A stretch of 64,000 nt of DNA from Gigaspora rosea (lineage: Eukaryota > Glomeromycota > Glomeromycetes > Diversisporales > Gigasporaceae), in contig QKWP01001098.1 of NCBI GenBank assembly GCA_003550325.1, positions 77,488 to 141,487 on the forward strand, given 5' to 3'. The notes below the pieces were generated by a model. The model had not been told where the DNA came from. It worked only from the letters and a program-made list of their open reading frames with translations, and made no database searches. Made by a program: the position numbers and the translations under genes. This document shows positions 45,100 through 55,964 of this stretch, in pieces (position 1 is the first letter of the stretch; every line of letters starts with the position of its first letter).

Positions 45100-46395
45100 C
45101 ACATGCATGCAATGCTTTTGAATCTTTTAAAGAATTTAATTCGAATCGTCATATCCATGTGACTTTGAAACATGATTAGGATTTGATTCTGTGATATGAC
45201 ATATATGATTAATGATTATGTATCAGTAAAATTGTTTGCAAAGAGACTGAGCAAAGTGAGGCTGATGCAATATAAAGGTTGTTGCTTATGTATTTTCCTA
45301 TTTACATTTAAAGCTAGCCCAATAAGAAAAAATGTACCGTTTAGGCACGGGATGGAATCGTATAGGCACGGGTCAAGGTCCGGATTTGTACGGGTATGGC
45401 CCGAGTTGGTTCAGATTCTGTGGACCGTGTGGGACCGTGTGCCCGTGCCAATTGGACCGTAAATTGCAGCAGTTTACTAGTCGAATTGGCACGGGATTTG
45501 GCACGGGTAATGAACGTAAATTCACGTGCCACCGCGATAACGATGTGGATTAACTATAAAACATAAATTTACATAAGTAAACAATATAAGATGAACAAGC
45601 TAACTGCATATGAAGCAAAATTTTGTAAGGAGTTTTTTTTGTTAAGACGCACAGGGAAGCTTCATTAGTGAAATCATGAGATATCGCTCTTTTTTTTAAA
45701 AAAAACCTTTTACTGATCTTTCGCTCTCCACGAAACGAGCCAACACGTATCACGAGCCAACACGTGTGTAACGTACACACACGTATCATCTAAACGTGCC
45801 ATTTCATATGACGTGATATTACGTGCCACCCTTTGTCGCAATGTCCGTGCCATTTTTACCGTGCCATTCCGTAAAACGTTCCTGTACGTGCCACAAGATC
45901 CGTGTCATTTCGAGCATCGACACCAACCCGTACCACAACCCGTACCACTTTTCTTATAGGGTAGTCTTGTGTGCTTGAGCCATTCTAATTTCATTAAAAA
46001 AGAATAATTTAATTAAAAAATTACTGTAATTTCAATTCTAAACTTGGGTTATATTCATATGATTATGAAGCATTGATTCTGCGATATGACTTGTGAAGTT
46101 TGAGTCAAGGCCAAGCGAAACGAGGCTGAGAAATATATCATAGAAGAAAGTGTTACAATGTAAATATAATATATATTGAACTTGTAAACTAAGCTAAAAG
46201 GGGCATAAAGCCATACAAAAAAAATTTGTCAATGACGTTTATGATGTAAAAAAAAAAAAAAATCAGATTTACAAAGAGACCAAGCGAAGCAAAAACGAGT
46301 ACTATATAAAGATTGCCATTTATGTGCTTTCCTATTTACATTTAAAACTAGTCGTGTGTATTGAGTGGAGTTATTTTATTTTCATTAAAAAAAAA
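45100..46395. repeat. Repeat in two copies, first split by a MITE
   Basis: Copy 1 (45100-45317, resuming 45962-46020) and copy 2 (~46035-46395) share GATTCTG(T/C)GATATGAC, AAAGAGAC(T/C)(G/A)AGC(A/G)AAG, GCTTTCCTATTTACATTTAA-like text and CTAGT(C)(T/G)TGTGT. Copy 2 reads AAACTAGTCGTGTG without interruption and so shows the empty site of the 45318-45961 element. Confidence 0.75.
45318..45961. mobile_element. MITE with GGCACGG arrays, 3-bp TSD TAG
   Basis: A 644-bp element, ends CCCAATAAGAAAAAATGTAC and (reverse complement) CCCTATAAGAAAAGTGGTAC, flanked by TAG (45315-45317 and 45962-45964). The empty site is seen at ~46353. GGCACGG or CCGTGCC (with GTACGG, ACGTGCC) occurs over a dozen times, facing inward from both ends. 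The 3-bp TSD suits CACTA/Plavaka or PIF/Harbinger types. The open frames over it (45196-45553 plus, 45341-45532 minus) arise from the array and are not genes. A related copy starts at 63571. Confidence 0.9.
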
Positions 46396-46507
46396 AAGAG
46401 CAAATTTAAATTTTTTAGAAAAATTTAATTTCGATATTTTTTACAATAAAAATTATCAGTAATTGGTAACATCATGTTATATGACATATATCTTATGCAA
46501 TTTAGTT

Positions 46508-46610
46508 AACAATTCCTAATATGAATATGTAAAGTTTCACTCGCCTCTTACGTACGTACGTACGAACTACGTACGAGGTGAGTGTAAATTTGCATATTCA
46601 TATGGGAATG
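46508..46610. repeat. Palindrome with ACGT tetramer centre
   Basis: TCCTAATATGAATATG...CACTCGCCTC is answered by GAGGTGAGTG...CATATTCATATGGGA around a (TACG)n core at ~46549-46575. About 100 bases, MITE-like foldback. Confidence 0.8.
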
Positions 46611-46672
46611 GTCGAATAAGAAAATCATTAAATGCTTACGTCAGACATCAGTTCGGGTGATTACTTTACGAC

Positions 46673-46840
46673 TAGGGATTGGAGCCATATACCATTTAAA
46701 AATTTCTTCATAGTTCTGGCAGAATTGGGTAGAATTATGTTGTTCATGGGCCGGAATTATTTTAAAGTCGACCAAATTAGGCGATTAAACGGTTATACGA
46801 TTAAACGATTAAGAAAAATTTTAGGCGGTTTCAATCCCTA
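46673..46840. mobile_element. 168-bp hAT-like MITE
   Basis: Ends TAGGGATTGGAGCC and (reverse complement) TAGGGATTGAAACC. Flanks TTTACGAC and TTCACGAA match at 6 of 8 bases, a worn 8-bp TSD. Near the right end, CGATTAAACG is repeated three times. The 86-codon frame 46632-46892 runs straight through it and is therefore not a gene. Confidence 0.7.
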
Positions 46841-46946
46841 TTCACGAAAATACTGTATCCTGGTGAATAATCAGCTTTCATCCGCAACTTGACAAATGAC
46901 AAGAAATTATTGTTACACTATCTACTAACTCTAATTAATAGTTGAA

Positions 46947-46967
46947 ATGGGCGGGCGAAGCCGCCCG
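46947..46967. repeat. GC-rich hairpin GCGGGC...GCCCGC
   Basis: A 6-bp perfect G/C stem with a 6-base loop, standing out in AT-rich DNA. Function unknown. It could be a leftover end of a GC-armed element. Confidence 0.5.
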
Positions 46968-47919
46968 CATGTGCAATTTCTAATTATATAATATTTAGGT
47001 CCGATGATTTTTCTGGAGTGATAAAATGGAAGGTAATTTTGCAAACATTCTGTGATTTAACCAGAATTGAATAAAACCAGGCGGCATTACAATGATTACA
47101 TAATCTGATTCAGGCCAAAATTTGAGAATGATAAACCGCCTCATTCCCATAAACCTATTTATAATTTTTCCGCAAACGCAAAGTAACATTATTTTCAAAT
47201 TTACAATTGACATGTAATTTGAGAAATGATACAGAACATAATTTCCTACTTTTCTTTCTTTTTAACATGTTTTGAAAAATTTCTAGATCAATATTGTTCC
47301 TAATCGAACTAGAATATTCGTGAAATGCATCACGTGGGCGGACAATAACATTACACTACACATTCCCGTGGTATAACGATAAAGATAATTAAGGGAAATT
47401 TTATAGCCACATATACCGATATGGAAATCAGCCGTTTACGAATTGAGAACGTAATCGATCCCTATAATAAAAACAATTTTGGACAAAGTTACATGGCGTA
47501 AAGATTCTATTATTTAATAATAGAGTTAGTTTGTGAAATTCCGAGAATGTCAGTATTTTTTTATTTAGGGATCGGGCCCGCACCCGGGTTAGTCGCGTTA
47601 CCCACGGGTAGGTCATATAACTGAGAAAGATTTTATTACCCCAGACTCAAGTATTTTTTAGAACATACGTATTGGTATCACCATAACAATTAAATCATAT
47701 TCTTTTTAGACCTTACCTTACCCTGTTACCCGGGTAGACTAACAAACAACCTACAGGCAACCCGGGTTAAATTTTTTTAAAACGAGACTAATCCTTATTT
47801 TTTCTAGAATAAATAATAAGTACATAATTGTACATAATTCATTCAGGATGAAAAGTACCGTTTGACATAAATATAAATTATTATAAAAAGCAAACTTTTT
47901 GAATATCTTTATTAATAGT
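46968..47919. other. Intergenic DNA with ACCCGGGT islands
   Basis: No gene supported. Around 47572-47610 and 47715-47770 lie short GC-rich islands (GCACCCGGGTTAG, TACCCACGGGTAGG, TTACCCGGGTAG, AACCCGGGTT), the same motif style as 38119-38497, probably worn ends of a related element. Confidence 0.45.
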
Positions 47920-48235
47920 ATAAATAAATTTATTTAAATTAGCATTATCTTTATATCAAAAATATCTATTATTGAAAATTTATATTTATAATGACAATAA
48001 CAAATTTGCATATAATTTATAATTTAAATGCGATATTAATAAAAAAAATTCCATTATCAAAATTAAAGTTATATAATAAATTTATTTAAAAGTTAAATTA
48101 GCATTATCTTTATATCAAGAAATGTCTATTATTGAAAATTTATATTTATAATTACAATAACAAATTTTGCATAAAATTTATAATTTAAATGCGATATTAA
48201 TAAAAATTCCGTTATCAATTAAAGTTATATTAAAG
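47920..48235. repeat. ~157-bp tandem duplication
   Basis: AAATTAGCATTATCTTTATA...TCTATTATTGAAAATTTATA...AATTTAAATGCGATATTAAT occurs twice (starts ~47937 and ~48094), with few differences. Non-coding. Confidence 0.85.
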
Positions 48236-49339
48236 TTATTTGACTAATTATTATTACACAGCAATAATTCATCATTCTGTACCGTTATGCATGACACATA
48301 TAATATGACAAACATTAAATAATTAAATAGGTTCTTGTTGAGTCTTTTAATACTACTATTTTAGCGCACAATTTAATTTATTGATCAATGAATTAAATAT
48401 TTATGCGCCATCTATGAGATATTTTAGGTACTAGTATTAAACTAAAGTGTTACACTTGCGAGAAATGAAAGCTGAGTACCGATTAAATTCATAAAAAAAA
48501 CACCTGTCATCACATGATGTACTGTACTTACGTGTACGTAATACATAACTGCATAACGTATAGTTTATAAGCTGCCGGTAAAATTGATTTTCCGTTCAGT
48601 TGTACTTTACAGAAAAATAATCAATATCGTTAACTTTTTCTTTGTAATAAATTCAAATTTTAAAGAAAAGTCACATTAAAATCAATAGGTATTTAACCAA
48701 ATTAATTCTTTAATTTCAATAATATATATAACATTATTTTTTTCTTAAATATGGATGTTTTTAGGTGCTTACTTGATTTTTTACTGTTGCGTACAGCATT
48801 TTTTGTCTTCAACGTTTATGGGTTTTACAGAATGTAGCACATAATTCATGAAACCTTAACAAAAGGAAAATAATAAAGTTTGATAGACATAACGAAGGTC
48901 TAGACTTTTATCAAAAATCTTTGAATTAATACGACAGGATGTACTTATTTAAGCAAAAAATAGATATAATTAATTTTTAGAAACATAATGCAACCGAATA
49001 AGGAGGGTTGAAAAGAATGAATTGCGACACTAAGTCATGTTCTTGCAGAAAGTAATACGTTATGTTCAAGAAAATTTGTATATGTCTTATGTGGTAAGTG
49101 GAAAATTTCTTAATTATACATTTACATTAATTGTTTATTAAATATATTTTGTGACGTTATAATTTTAGTTTTTTAGTTTACATTTGGGCAAGTATTGTGA
49201 GAATCATATCAACCCATTTTTATTAATTGATAAATGCATATCGACGTACAGTACGTTATGTCAATTTCTTAATTTATGATTGACAAAAACCAACATGATA
49301 CATATATGGTAATATTTATGTCACTTCTTTTTCTTTTTT
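48236..49339. other. AT-rich DNA, no gene seen
   Basis: No supported frame, splice structure or bounded repeat. It precedes the duplicated block that carries the F-box-like genes. Confidence 0.4.
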
Positions 49340-49620
49340 AAATTTTCCTTTTTTTCGTTTTTTTGTTTTCTTTAATATATAAAAACAATAGCAAACTTTG
49401 AAAATATAACGATAGAAAATTCCATAATAAGGTTTTTAAAAGTTAAACTAAAATTGACTTGCATGTTTATTGTGAATTTTTAAATTTTCCTTTTTTTCGG
49501 TTTTTTTCTTTAATATATAAAAACAATAGCAAACCTTGATAACATATCGATAGAAAATTCCATATTAAGGTTTTTTAAAAGTTAAAATTGACTTGCATGC
49601 TTATTGTGAATTCTATTTGT
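49340..49620. repeat. ~130-bp tandem duplication
   Basis: TTTAATATATAAAAACAATA then GCAAACTTTG and AGGTTTTTAAAAGTTAAA...GACTTGCATG occurs at ~49371 and ~49511. Confidence 0.8.
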
Positions 49621-50479
49621 GTTTTAACAAATTTGATTCTGATAATCATATCATATTAAAGTTTAATTTCGGAGTATTGGAGCTTGTACATTTATTTGAA
49701 CTTATTCGAAAAACATTATCGTTATTAAAACAAAACAAAATTAAAAAAAAGTCTCTAGACATCAAATTTGGTTTATTCAATAATTATTTGAATTACGTAA
49801 AGGTAATCCAAAATCAGAGTAGTGAAACTTTTTAGAGTAATTCTGAAACCAAGTTTACGAAATCAAGTTTTAGACTTGTATGTATATCAACTTCTAGACT
49901 TGTAAGAAACTAGATTTTTAAGGTTAAAGCCAAAATATTCATCGGTTATCATTACGAAATCATTAATGAAATACTCAATAAACTTTCAAAGAAAATCAAT
50001 TTATCATTTATAAAAACTTCATTTGAGGTTCATTGGATAAGACAGTATTATTCAGATAAAGAAATTTTTAGTGGTACATTTTTACGTACATTAAATTAAG
50101 ACAAACATATCAATTACATAAAAAAAAAACTAAGTTTAACGTTAAAATACAGTAATTATAATAAACTATAACTTTTTTAAACAAAGACGATTGTTGCAAT
50201 AATTAAAACAAAGGATGCATATTGATAACGATAAACAATGATAAATATTGCATAAAAGAGGTTTTTTTTTTCTGTTACAATAAGTATGCAAACCGCCAAA
50301 TATGATTTACTTCAATGCTTAATAATGTAAAAAAAAAAAACCTATAAAGAAATATAAATAACTACTATAAAAATTTCCATTTTTGGTTTTAACTTTAACG
50401 GTTGTTTTTTAGTGCATGACAAGACAGATTAAAAAAAAAATATATAAATAATGGATCTTTAGAGATTCTGTAGTTTTGT

Positions 50480-50604
50480 TCAGTTAAATATTTACTTGGA
50501 CGCACAAAACTTTCTCGAGTCTACGGCTAATGAATTATTTCTACATACGTAACGGCTCGCACATCGGAAACGACGTCGATTGATAAGTAACTATAGGGGC
50601 TAAC
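50480..50604 (+). promoter_or_regulatory. Conserved upstream region of the F-box-like genes
   Basis: About 125 bases just before the start codon (GTTAAATATTTACTTGGACG, then AACGGCTCGCACATCGG, AAACGACGTCGATTGAT and AACTATAGGGG) recur upstream of both paralogues (56407-56530 and 61245-61370) with few changes, better preserved than DNA further upstream. A core promoter or 5' UTR is likely. The CGACGTCG palindrome is a candidate binding site. Inference from conservation only. Confidence 0.5.
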
Positions 50605-52584
50605 ATGGACTTAACTTTCAATAGTACAGTTATATTAAACAACGCTTATACTGATCATAAAATGCTTCTCTCTGGAATTTCCAACGAAACCAAGATAAAT
50701 AACCGGAAGTCTGATTTTGACTACGGTACTCCTGATCTTCTTGGACTCCCTGATAAAATAAAAACAGAGATTTTTAAGCACATTCGTTCTCCAATAAATT
50801 TAATATTAGCTTGTAATGTTTGGTATCAATTATCCAAACAAAGCGATGCTAGAGCCAAATGGATAATCGTTCATTTTGGTAAATCACATGCATTGTTTCA
50901 CTCAATCCGTTTAGGACCAAATTTTATCAATGAACTGATAGTTCAAAAAATTATTGAAATGGGAGGGATAATATCTAGATACTTTATTCAAAGATTTTTA
51001 CTTTCGTTTGGAGCTTATGATCAAAAATTAATAGAGAAAAAAATTGAACATAATGTGGGAAATGTTGATATTGAACAAATTCGTAAAGCACAACAAAAAA
51101 TTGCAGTACCTTGGGGTAGTGACACACCTTTTTCTGTATTTACATACCTTTTACTTGAATCTTCAAAATCATTAAATCCTTTTGATAATTCTGAACCTTA
51201 TTCTGAATTAGCTGTTAAAGGAAATGATATGGAATCATTTCATTTTTTAAGTGGTGGACCTTACGTAATTAATCAAGCTAGAGATAAACTTGAAGAAAAT
51301 TTGGAATCAATTAAAGAATTAATTTTAAAATGGAAATTTATACCATTTCCTCCGAGACCTAAAAATAAGCAACATGAAGGAAAAGTTATTGAGGAATATC
51401 CTGCAAAAGATGGTTATGAAAATTATAGACAATTGAATATAATTGCTCGAGCAATATTAATTCATAAAGATTTGGTTAATATATGGAAAGAAATTGGTTA
51501 TTATAACATTGTAAATGATGTTAATGACCTTGTAATTCAAGGAGCTTTATTATTATTATTTCCTCCAATTCCACCTAAGGATTATGTGATGCCAAATGTT
51601 AAAGAAATAATCAATAATCTTCAAGAATTGATCGATTTAGGATTTAATCCAACTGCTACAGTCATACTTGATATCTTGCAACTTTTTGAAAACAGACTTA
51701 ATAATATTGGAGAAAGAATTATTCAAGCTTTCATTTCAGTTTGTAAAAATGAAAAACGTGATGAATTTTTCAAGAAAATTGTTGGTGAAGCTATTAAATC
51801 AGAAAGAAATATTAAGAAAGTTGAAGTTTTAAACTTTTTGGATCAAATTATGGGTAATAAAAGTAAATCCATTTTTCTTAATACGATGAAATTATTTACA
51901 AGTGCCATTGATGATTTTCGATCCACAAAATCCGCTTCTTGTTATAAGCCTTTATCCTTCAATCTAACATTTTATAATTGGATTCTCGTTAAATTTACTG
52001 AAAATTCTGAAATTGCCAATTTTGCATTTAATGATATTTTAGAAACTAGAATAAGTTTTGACCTTTGTCAAAATTCAAAAGAAATTTCTTCTTGCAAATT
52101 TATTGAAGTCTCAAACATTTTTAAAGTTTATTGTAATGCTCGAAATTTCTTTTTAGCATCACATCTTGAATTTCTTAAAAAAGTTTCACACGAAGACATA
52201 CTTTATCCTCTTTTTGAATATTATTTACTTGATTTATTTGAACTTTCACCTACTTTTAATATGCCAATGCAAATTACAGATAATTCTAATGTTTACTTTA
52301 AATCTAAAAGAAAAAGGAAAAAAAGAACAATGATAAGAGAACAAAGAGTAGAATGGCTTATTGCAATTGAAAATATTTATAATGATATAAGGAAAGGAAA
52401 TTCTAACGCTTTGACAATGTCAACTAAATTTAAAACATGTGTCGAAATTCTTTATTATAAACTTAGAGATGAAGGAATATTTGAGGAGTTGGAAATGGAA
52501 TTAGAAATGGAATTGGAAATGAATCCTAATATCAAAAAATATAAAGTTTTCTCAGATATCACAGTATTAATGGACGTCACTTAA
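50605..52584 (+). CDS. F-box-like 659-aa protein, intact copy
   Basis: A single uninterrupted frame, ATG 50605 to TAA 52582-52584, by far the longest in the window. Residues ~47-90 read as an F-box: LLGLPDKIKTEIFKHIRSP, then LILACNVWYQLSKQ. The Leu-Pro start, Ile/Phe spacing and final Trp are right for binding Skp1 in an SCF ubiquitin ligase. The rest is a long helical region of unknown fold (SGGPYVINQARDKLEE; IPPKDYVMPNVKEIINNLQE). Near residues 565-575 a basic run (KSKRKRKKRT) could be a nuclear signal, and an ELEM repeat lies at ~627-640. No signal peptide or membrane segment. Two downstream paralogues are decayed, so this copy alone is likely functional. It lacks ten codons near the N-terminus that they have. 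Glomeromycotan genomes carry very large F-box families. Substrate is unknown. Confidence 0.85.
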   Translation: MDLTFNSTVILNNAYTDHKMLLSGISNETKINNRKSDFDYGTPDLLGLPDKIKTEIFKHIRSPINLILACNVWYQLSKQSDARAKWIIVHFGKSHALFHSIRLGPNFINELIVQKIIEMGGIISRYFIQRFLLSFGAYDQKLIEKKIEHNVGNVDIEQIRKAQQKIAVPWGSDTPFSVFTYLLLESSKSLNPFDNSEPYSELAVKGNDMESFHFLSGGPYVINQARDKLEENLESIKELILKWKFIPFPPRPKNKQHEGKVIEEYPAKDGYENYRQLNIIARAILIHKDLVNIWKEIGYYNIVNDVNDLVIQGALLLLFPPIPPKDYVMPNVKEIINNLQELIDLGFNPTATVILDILQLFENRLNNIGERIIQAFISVCKNEKRDEFFKKIVGEAIKSERNIKKVEVLNFLDQIMGNKSKSIFLNTMKLFTSAIDDFRSTKSASCYKPLSFNLTFYNWILVKFTENSEIANFAFNDILETRISFDLCQNSKEISSCKFIEVSNIFKVYCNARNFFLASHLEFLKKVSHEDILYPLFEYYLLDLFELSPTFNMPMQITDNSNVYFKSKRKRKKRTMIREQRVEWLIAIENIYNDIRKGNSNALTMSTKFKTCVEILYYKLRDEGIFEELEMELEMELEMNPNIKKYKVFSDITVLMDVT

Positions 52585-53863
52585 TTATTTATAGATTTAA
52601 TTTTATTTATTTATTTTTTTTTTAAAAGTTATAGTTTTTTGAAATCGAATTCTCATTACGTAATCTATTTATTTTTCACTATTACGTATTACTGGATTAG
52701 TTAGTAATTATTCTAGAATTATAGTGATTTTTTTTATTAGAATTGTATTTTTATAAACTGTAAATATTATTGTGAAATATTCATATTAAATTTTTTACGA
52801 ATATATAATAATTGTATTATTACTAATAATTACTGATACATTGCACTGATGCCTCTTAAATTGAAAAAGTAACCATTCTGAATTATCAATGTCTAAATAA
52901 ATATGTTATTAGTAGGAACAGAAATTTAAGTAGATTTGGAATTTCCTAGTTACATTAGGGTAAGTATTCATATGATAAAATAAGCATTGAAATGTTCAAT
53001 CAAAAAAAAAAATTTTTTTTTAATCTTTTTTAATTTTTTTTTAATTTTTTTTAGATTTGGTTGTTCTCAAGCATCTAATTAATTAAATAATAACATGATT
53101 ATGCTAAAGCATCACTATTAATAGCGATATTTATAGAATTAAATGTTTGTGCATACTCTTATTTTATTTTTTATTACGCCACCTAAAACACCTAACAATC
53201 CAAGAAAAACTCTATTCAACCAGCTGCCGAAGCTTCAACATAGGTTGCATCAGCTTCGCTTTTTAATGTTTTACCAATTTAAAATTTTTTTTTCAATCAG
53301 ATTATCAAATTATGAAAAAAATTTTTTTTTAAATGAATGAAGAATGTTATTACGTATCAATGTTAATTTTTGAAGAAACAAGGCGATTTGTATCTCGCTA
53401 ATTTTTTCATTGAAATGGCAACTCATAGATTCATTATTCAGCATCTTACTATCGTATTGACACGAAATAACGCGCAGGGATGAAATTACGATTTTCGGCC
53501 TAAATTAAGCTTAATTCGGGCCGATCCTCGGAATAACGCCCAGCCCATGCCTGTTATTTCGCGACAAAACGGTAATTTGAAAATTTACCTCAGATCAATT
53601 GATTGAGATGCGTGAGAACACCTTTTTCTTAAATAATTAATTTTTTTAATCGCTTCATTATATTTTTTTTTCTATTTTTATTTTTTCGAATTTTTTTTTT
53701 TAGTTTTTCTTATATTTTTTTTTTCTAAAAAAATGTTTTAATTTTTTTATGCTTTCTTAGAGATGGTAAAACAAATCCATCGGTTCCAGAATTTTTCAAA
53801 TCGCGATAATTAATTACTGTATATTCTTAAGGGTGATTTTATGCTTAAAATGCGAAAACTTAT
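52585..53863. other. 3' flank shared by blocks A and B
   Basis: AT-rich DNA nearly identical to 58251-59525. Long T-runs at ~53010-53060 and ~53640-53740. Near 53460-53580 lies a GC-richer palindromic piece (GAAATAACGCGCAGGGATGA ... CCTGTTATTTCGCGAC), probably a small MITE present in both blocks and so older than their duplication. The 65-codon frame at 53143-53340 is not kept in the same form in block B. Confidence 0.6.
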
Positions 53864-54115
53864 TCATGGGAAGGATTGTCCTGAAAATAGAGACGTTGAA
53901 AATTGAATGTCCTGTTCTGGTGGATGTTCAATATTTTCCATTCTATTGAATGGTTCTGTGCCATTAACGAGATCAAAAGCATTGTCGAATCGATCTGCAT
54001 TATTTTCATTATTCTGAGGTCTTGGTAGCTGTCCACCGATATTCTGGAGTCTTTGTGGTTGGACGTTGTTAAATTGTGGTTGAGTACCAGCAGCTTGATT
54101 TGTGGACCTATCCAT
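53864..54115 (-). CDS. Small Asn/Gln/Pro-rich ORF (83 aa), copy in block A
   Basis: Minus-strand frame from ATG 54115 to TGA at 53864, encoding a polar, low-complexity protein (NQAAGTQPQFNNVQPQRLQ; QLPRPQNNENNADRFDNAF; PPEQDIQFSTSLFSGQSFP) with no hydrophobic segment. It is convergent with the F-box-like gene. The copy in block B (59777-59526) has exactly the same protein, but surrounding non-coding DNA is also almost identical, so this is not proof of selection. The composition is far from what AT-rich random DNA would give, which favours a real gene or exon. Family not recognised. Confidence 0.5.
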   Translation of the reverse strand: MDRSTNQAAGTQPQFNNVQPQRLQNIGGQLPRPQNNENNADRFDNAFDLVNGTEPFNRMENIEHPPEQDIQFSTSLFSGQSFP

Positions 54116-54870
54116 TATTAAATTCTAATAAAATTATTTCATTAGTATGTCTTTAAATAATCTTTTTTTTTTTCAAACTGATAAAAGTTATAATGATTTT
54201 CAAATTCTAGCAATGAGGGATTTCAGAATTAAAAATAAATAACTTTCAAATTTATCGGAAATAAAGTTAATACATCGTTCATTTGAAAATGAATATAGAT
54301 TCGCGCACTTTAATTCTAAAACCCCCCAATAATAAAAACACCAAAATCAGATTTATTATTGCAATCCCATCACAATGAAAATTTTGGCATTTTCTTGCCT
54401 AGAAATTAAAATTTCAAGATTCTCTTTCGTATTTCAATTTTGCAGTATTGGTAGTAAAAAAAAAAAATACCTTGTTCCGTAGTTTTAAATATCTTGGATT
54501 TACAGTGTTATTTTTAGATCCGAATTAGGGTGGATAATTTTTAACCCATTCTATCTACAATCCTTTTTATACTTTTTATCGCTGCTTCAGCTATATCAGG
54601 GAATTCTATTTGGAAGCTCTATCAGAGAATTCTCTTTGGAAGTCAACATGTGTAATATAAACACTAAAAGAACACAAGATGAAAAATGTCCAAAAAAAAA
54701 AAACAAGTTATCCATCTAGTGATATTAAGAATGTTAAAAGATAATGTAAAAATCTATTATGGCTTTATAATCAAGGGGTTTTTTTTTCTGTTGCAATAAG
54801 TACATATCTTTGCACCAATGCTGTTTTGACACTTTTGATTCTGATAATTATATTAAAGTTTAATTTCGGA

Positions 54871-55011
54871 CAGCGTTATAAATTCAAAAAATTTTTATTG
54901 GTGCAAACGCAAAAAAAAAAACATACACCAAAAAAAAATTTATGCGCGTTATATATACGGAGAGCTCCGATATATGCGCGCCGATCCAATTTATATCACT
55001 GGCTAATCGGA
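54871..55011. mobile_element. 141-bp insertion in block B
   Basis: Blocks A and C read AATTTCGGAGTATTGGAG or close to it. In block B, 141 bases separate CGGA (54867-54870) from its repeat (55008-55011). The insert contains GTGCAAACGC, poly-A runs and TATGCGCG twice. No inverted ends, so the mechanism is unclear. Confidence 0.6.
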
Positions 55012-55427
55012 GTATTGGAGCTTGTGCATTTATTTAACTTATTCGAACAACATTATCGTTATAACAAACCAAAATTAAAAGGCTCTAGACATCAAATTTG
55101 GATTATTCAATTTATGCCATAATTAGAGTAGTGAAACTTTTAGAATAATTCTGCCTTCTCGAGGTAACCATGATCTCCTCTTACTAAGAGAGAAAAAAAG
55201 TCAATCAGGTACACAAGCAGGAGAGTGAATGCCAAATTTTATCAATTGATACCGTCATTTCCGATATTTTATTTCATCATCTGGGATTCTGAAATCAAGT
55301 TTGCGAAATCAAATTTTAGACTTTATGAAAATCATCTTCCAGAAATTTTTAAGATAAAGCCGAAAATATTCATTTCATTAACAGTATCGGTTATCATTAC
55401 GAAATCTTCAATGAAGTAATTCATGTC

Positions 55428-55492
55428 GGATGATTTTGATAAGGAAACCCAATCTGAGAAGATTGGATTTCCTCGTTCAAAATCAGCCGATA
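55428..55492. repeat. Foldback hairpin in block B
   Basis: CGGATGATTTTGATAAGGAAA then CCCAATC is mirrored by GATTGGATTTCCTCGTTCAA then AATCAGCCG, with a short loop (TGAGAA). Not present at the matching place in block C, so it is a recent small insertion or rearrangement. Confidence 0.75.
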
Positions 55493-55597
55493 TGTATAAT
55501 AATTTTCAACGATTGTTGCAATAATAAAACAAAAGATAGATAACGATAACGATAAACAATGCACAAAAGAGGTTTTTTTTTCCGGTACGATAAACAA

Positions 55598-55929
55598 CAT
55601 TTTACTTATTTGCGCGGGTAACACAAACCAAAAAAGGGAATTGTAAATAAACTAAGTGCGCGAGATAAAAATTTAGGGCTAGGGCCTTAACGTTAGAGGC
55701 TATAGGGTTAGAGTGATTCTTAATATAAGTAAAATATCATTCCCGTCATTTTTAATTAGTGCACCAAAAATCGATTTAAACATTAGTTTTTGTGTATTTT
55801 CGCTTTTTTCTTCTTTTACGCGTGTTCGAATTCTTCGTCGGGCTGATCCGGAATAGTCAAAATTTGCACTCTCCGATTGACTATTTCCTCTCCAGGAGCT
55901 TGTATTACCCGCGCAAATAAGTGGAACAA
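55598..55929. mobile_element. 332-bp MITE in block B
   Basis: Inverted ends around ACTTATTTGCGCGGGTAA (left ~55604, right as TTACCCGCGCAAATAAGT ~55906-55923). ACAA lies at both edges (55594-55597 and 55926-55929). Block C (~61028) reads GATAAACAATGCACAAAAGA without the insert, which confirms the empty site. The 78-codon frame over it (55700-55936) crosses its edge and is not a gene. Confidence 0.8.
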
Positions 55930-55964
55930 TGCACAAAAGAGGTTTTTATTCCGGTACACACAAT

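Noticed and set aside
45196..45553. Two plus-strand frames and one minus-strand frame over the GGCACGG element
   Set aside because: They cross the edge of, or lie within, a short-motif array with a defined TSD. Repeats such as GTGWNRIGTG come from the motif.
46632..46892. 86-codon plus-strand frame
   Set aside because: Runs through both ends of the hAT-like MITE at 46673-46840.
53143..53340. 65-codon frame repeated in block B (58806-58994)
   Set aside because: The two copies diverge by a frame change at the C-terminus although the DNA is nearly identical, so no coding constraint is seen.
55700..55936. 78-codon minus-strand frame
   Set aside because: Crosses the right edge of the MITE 55598-55929, and the frame is missing from sister blocks.
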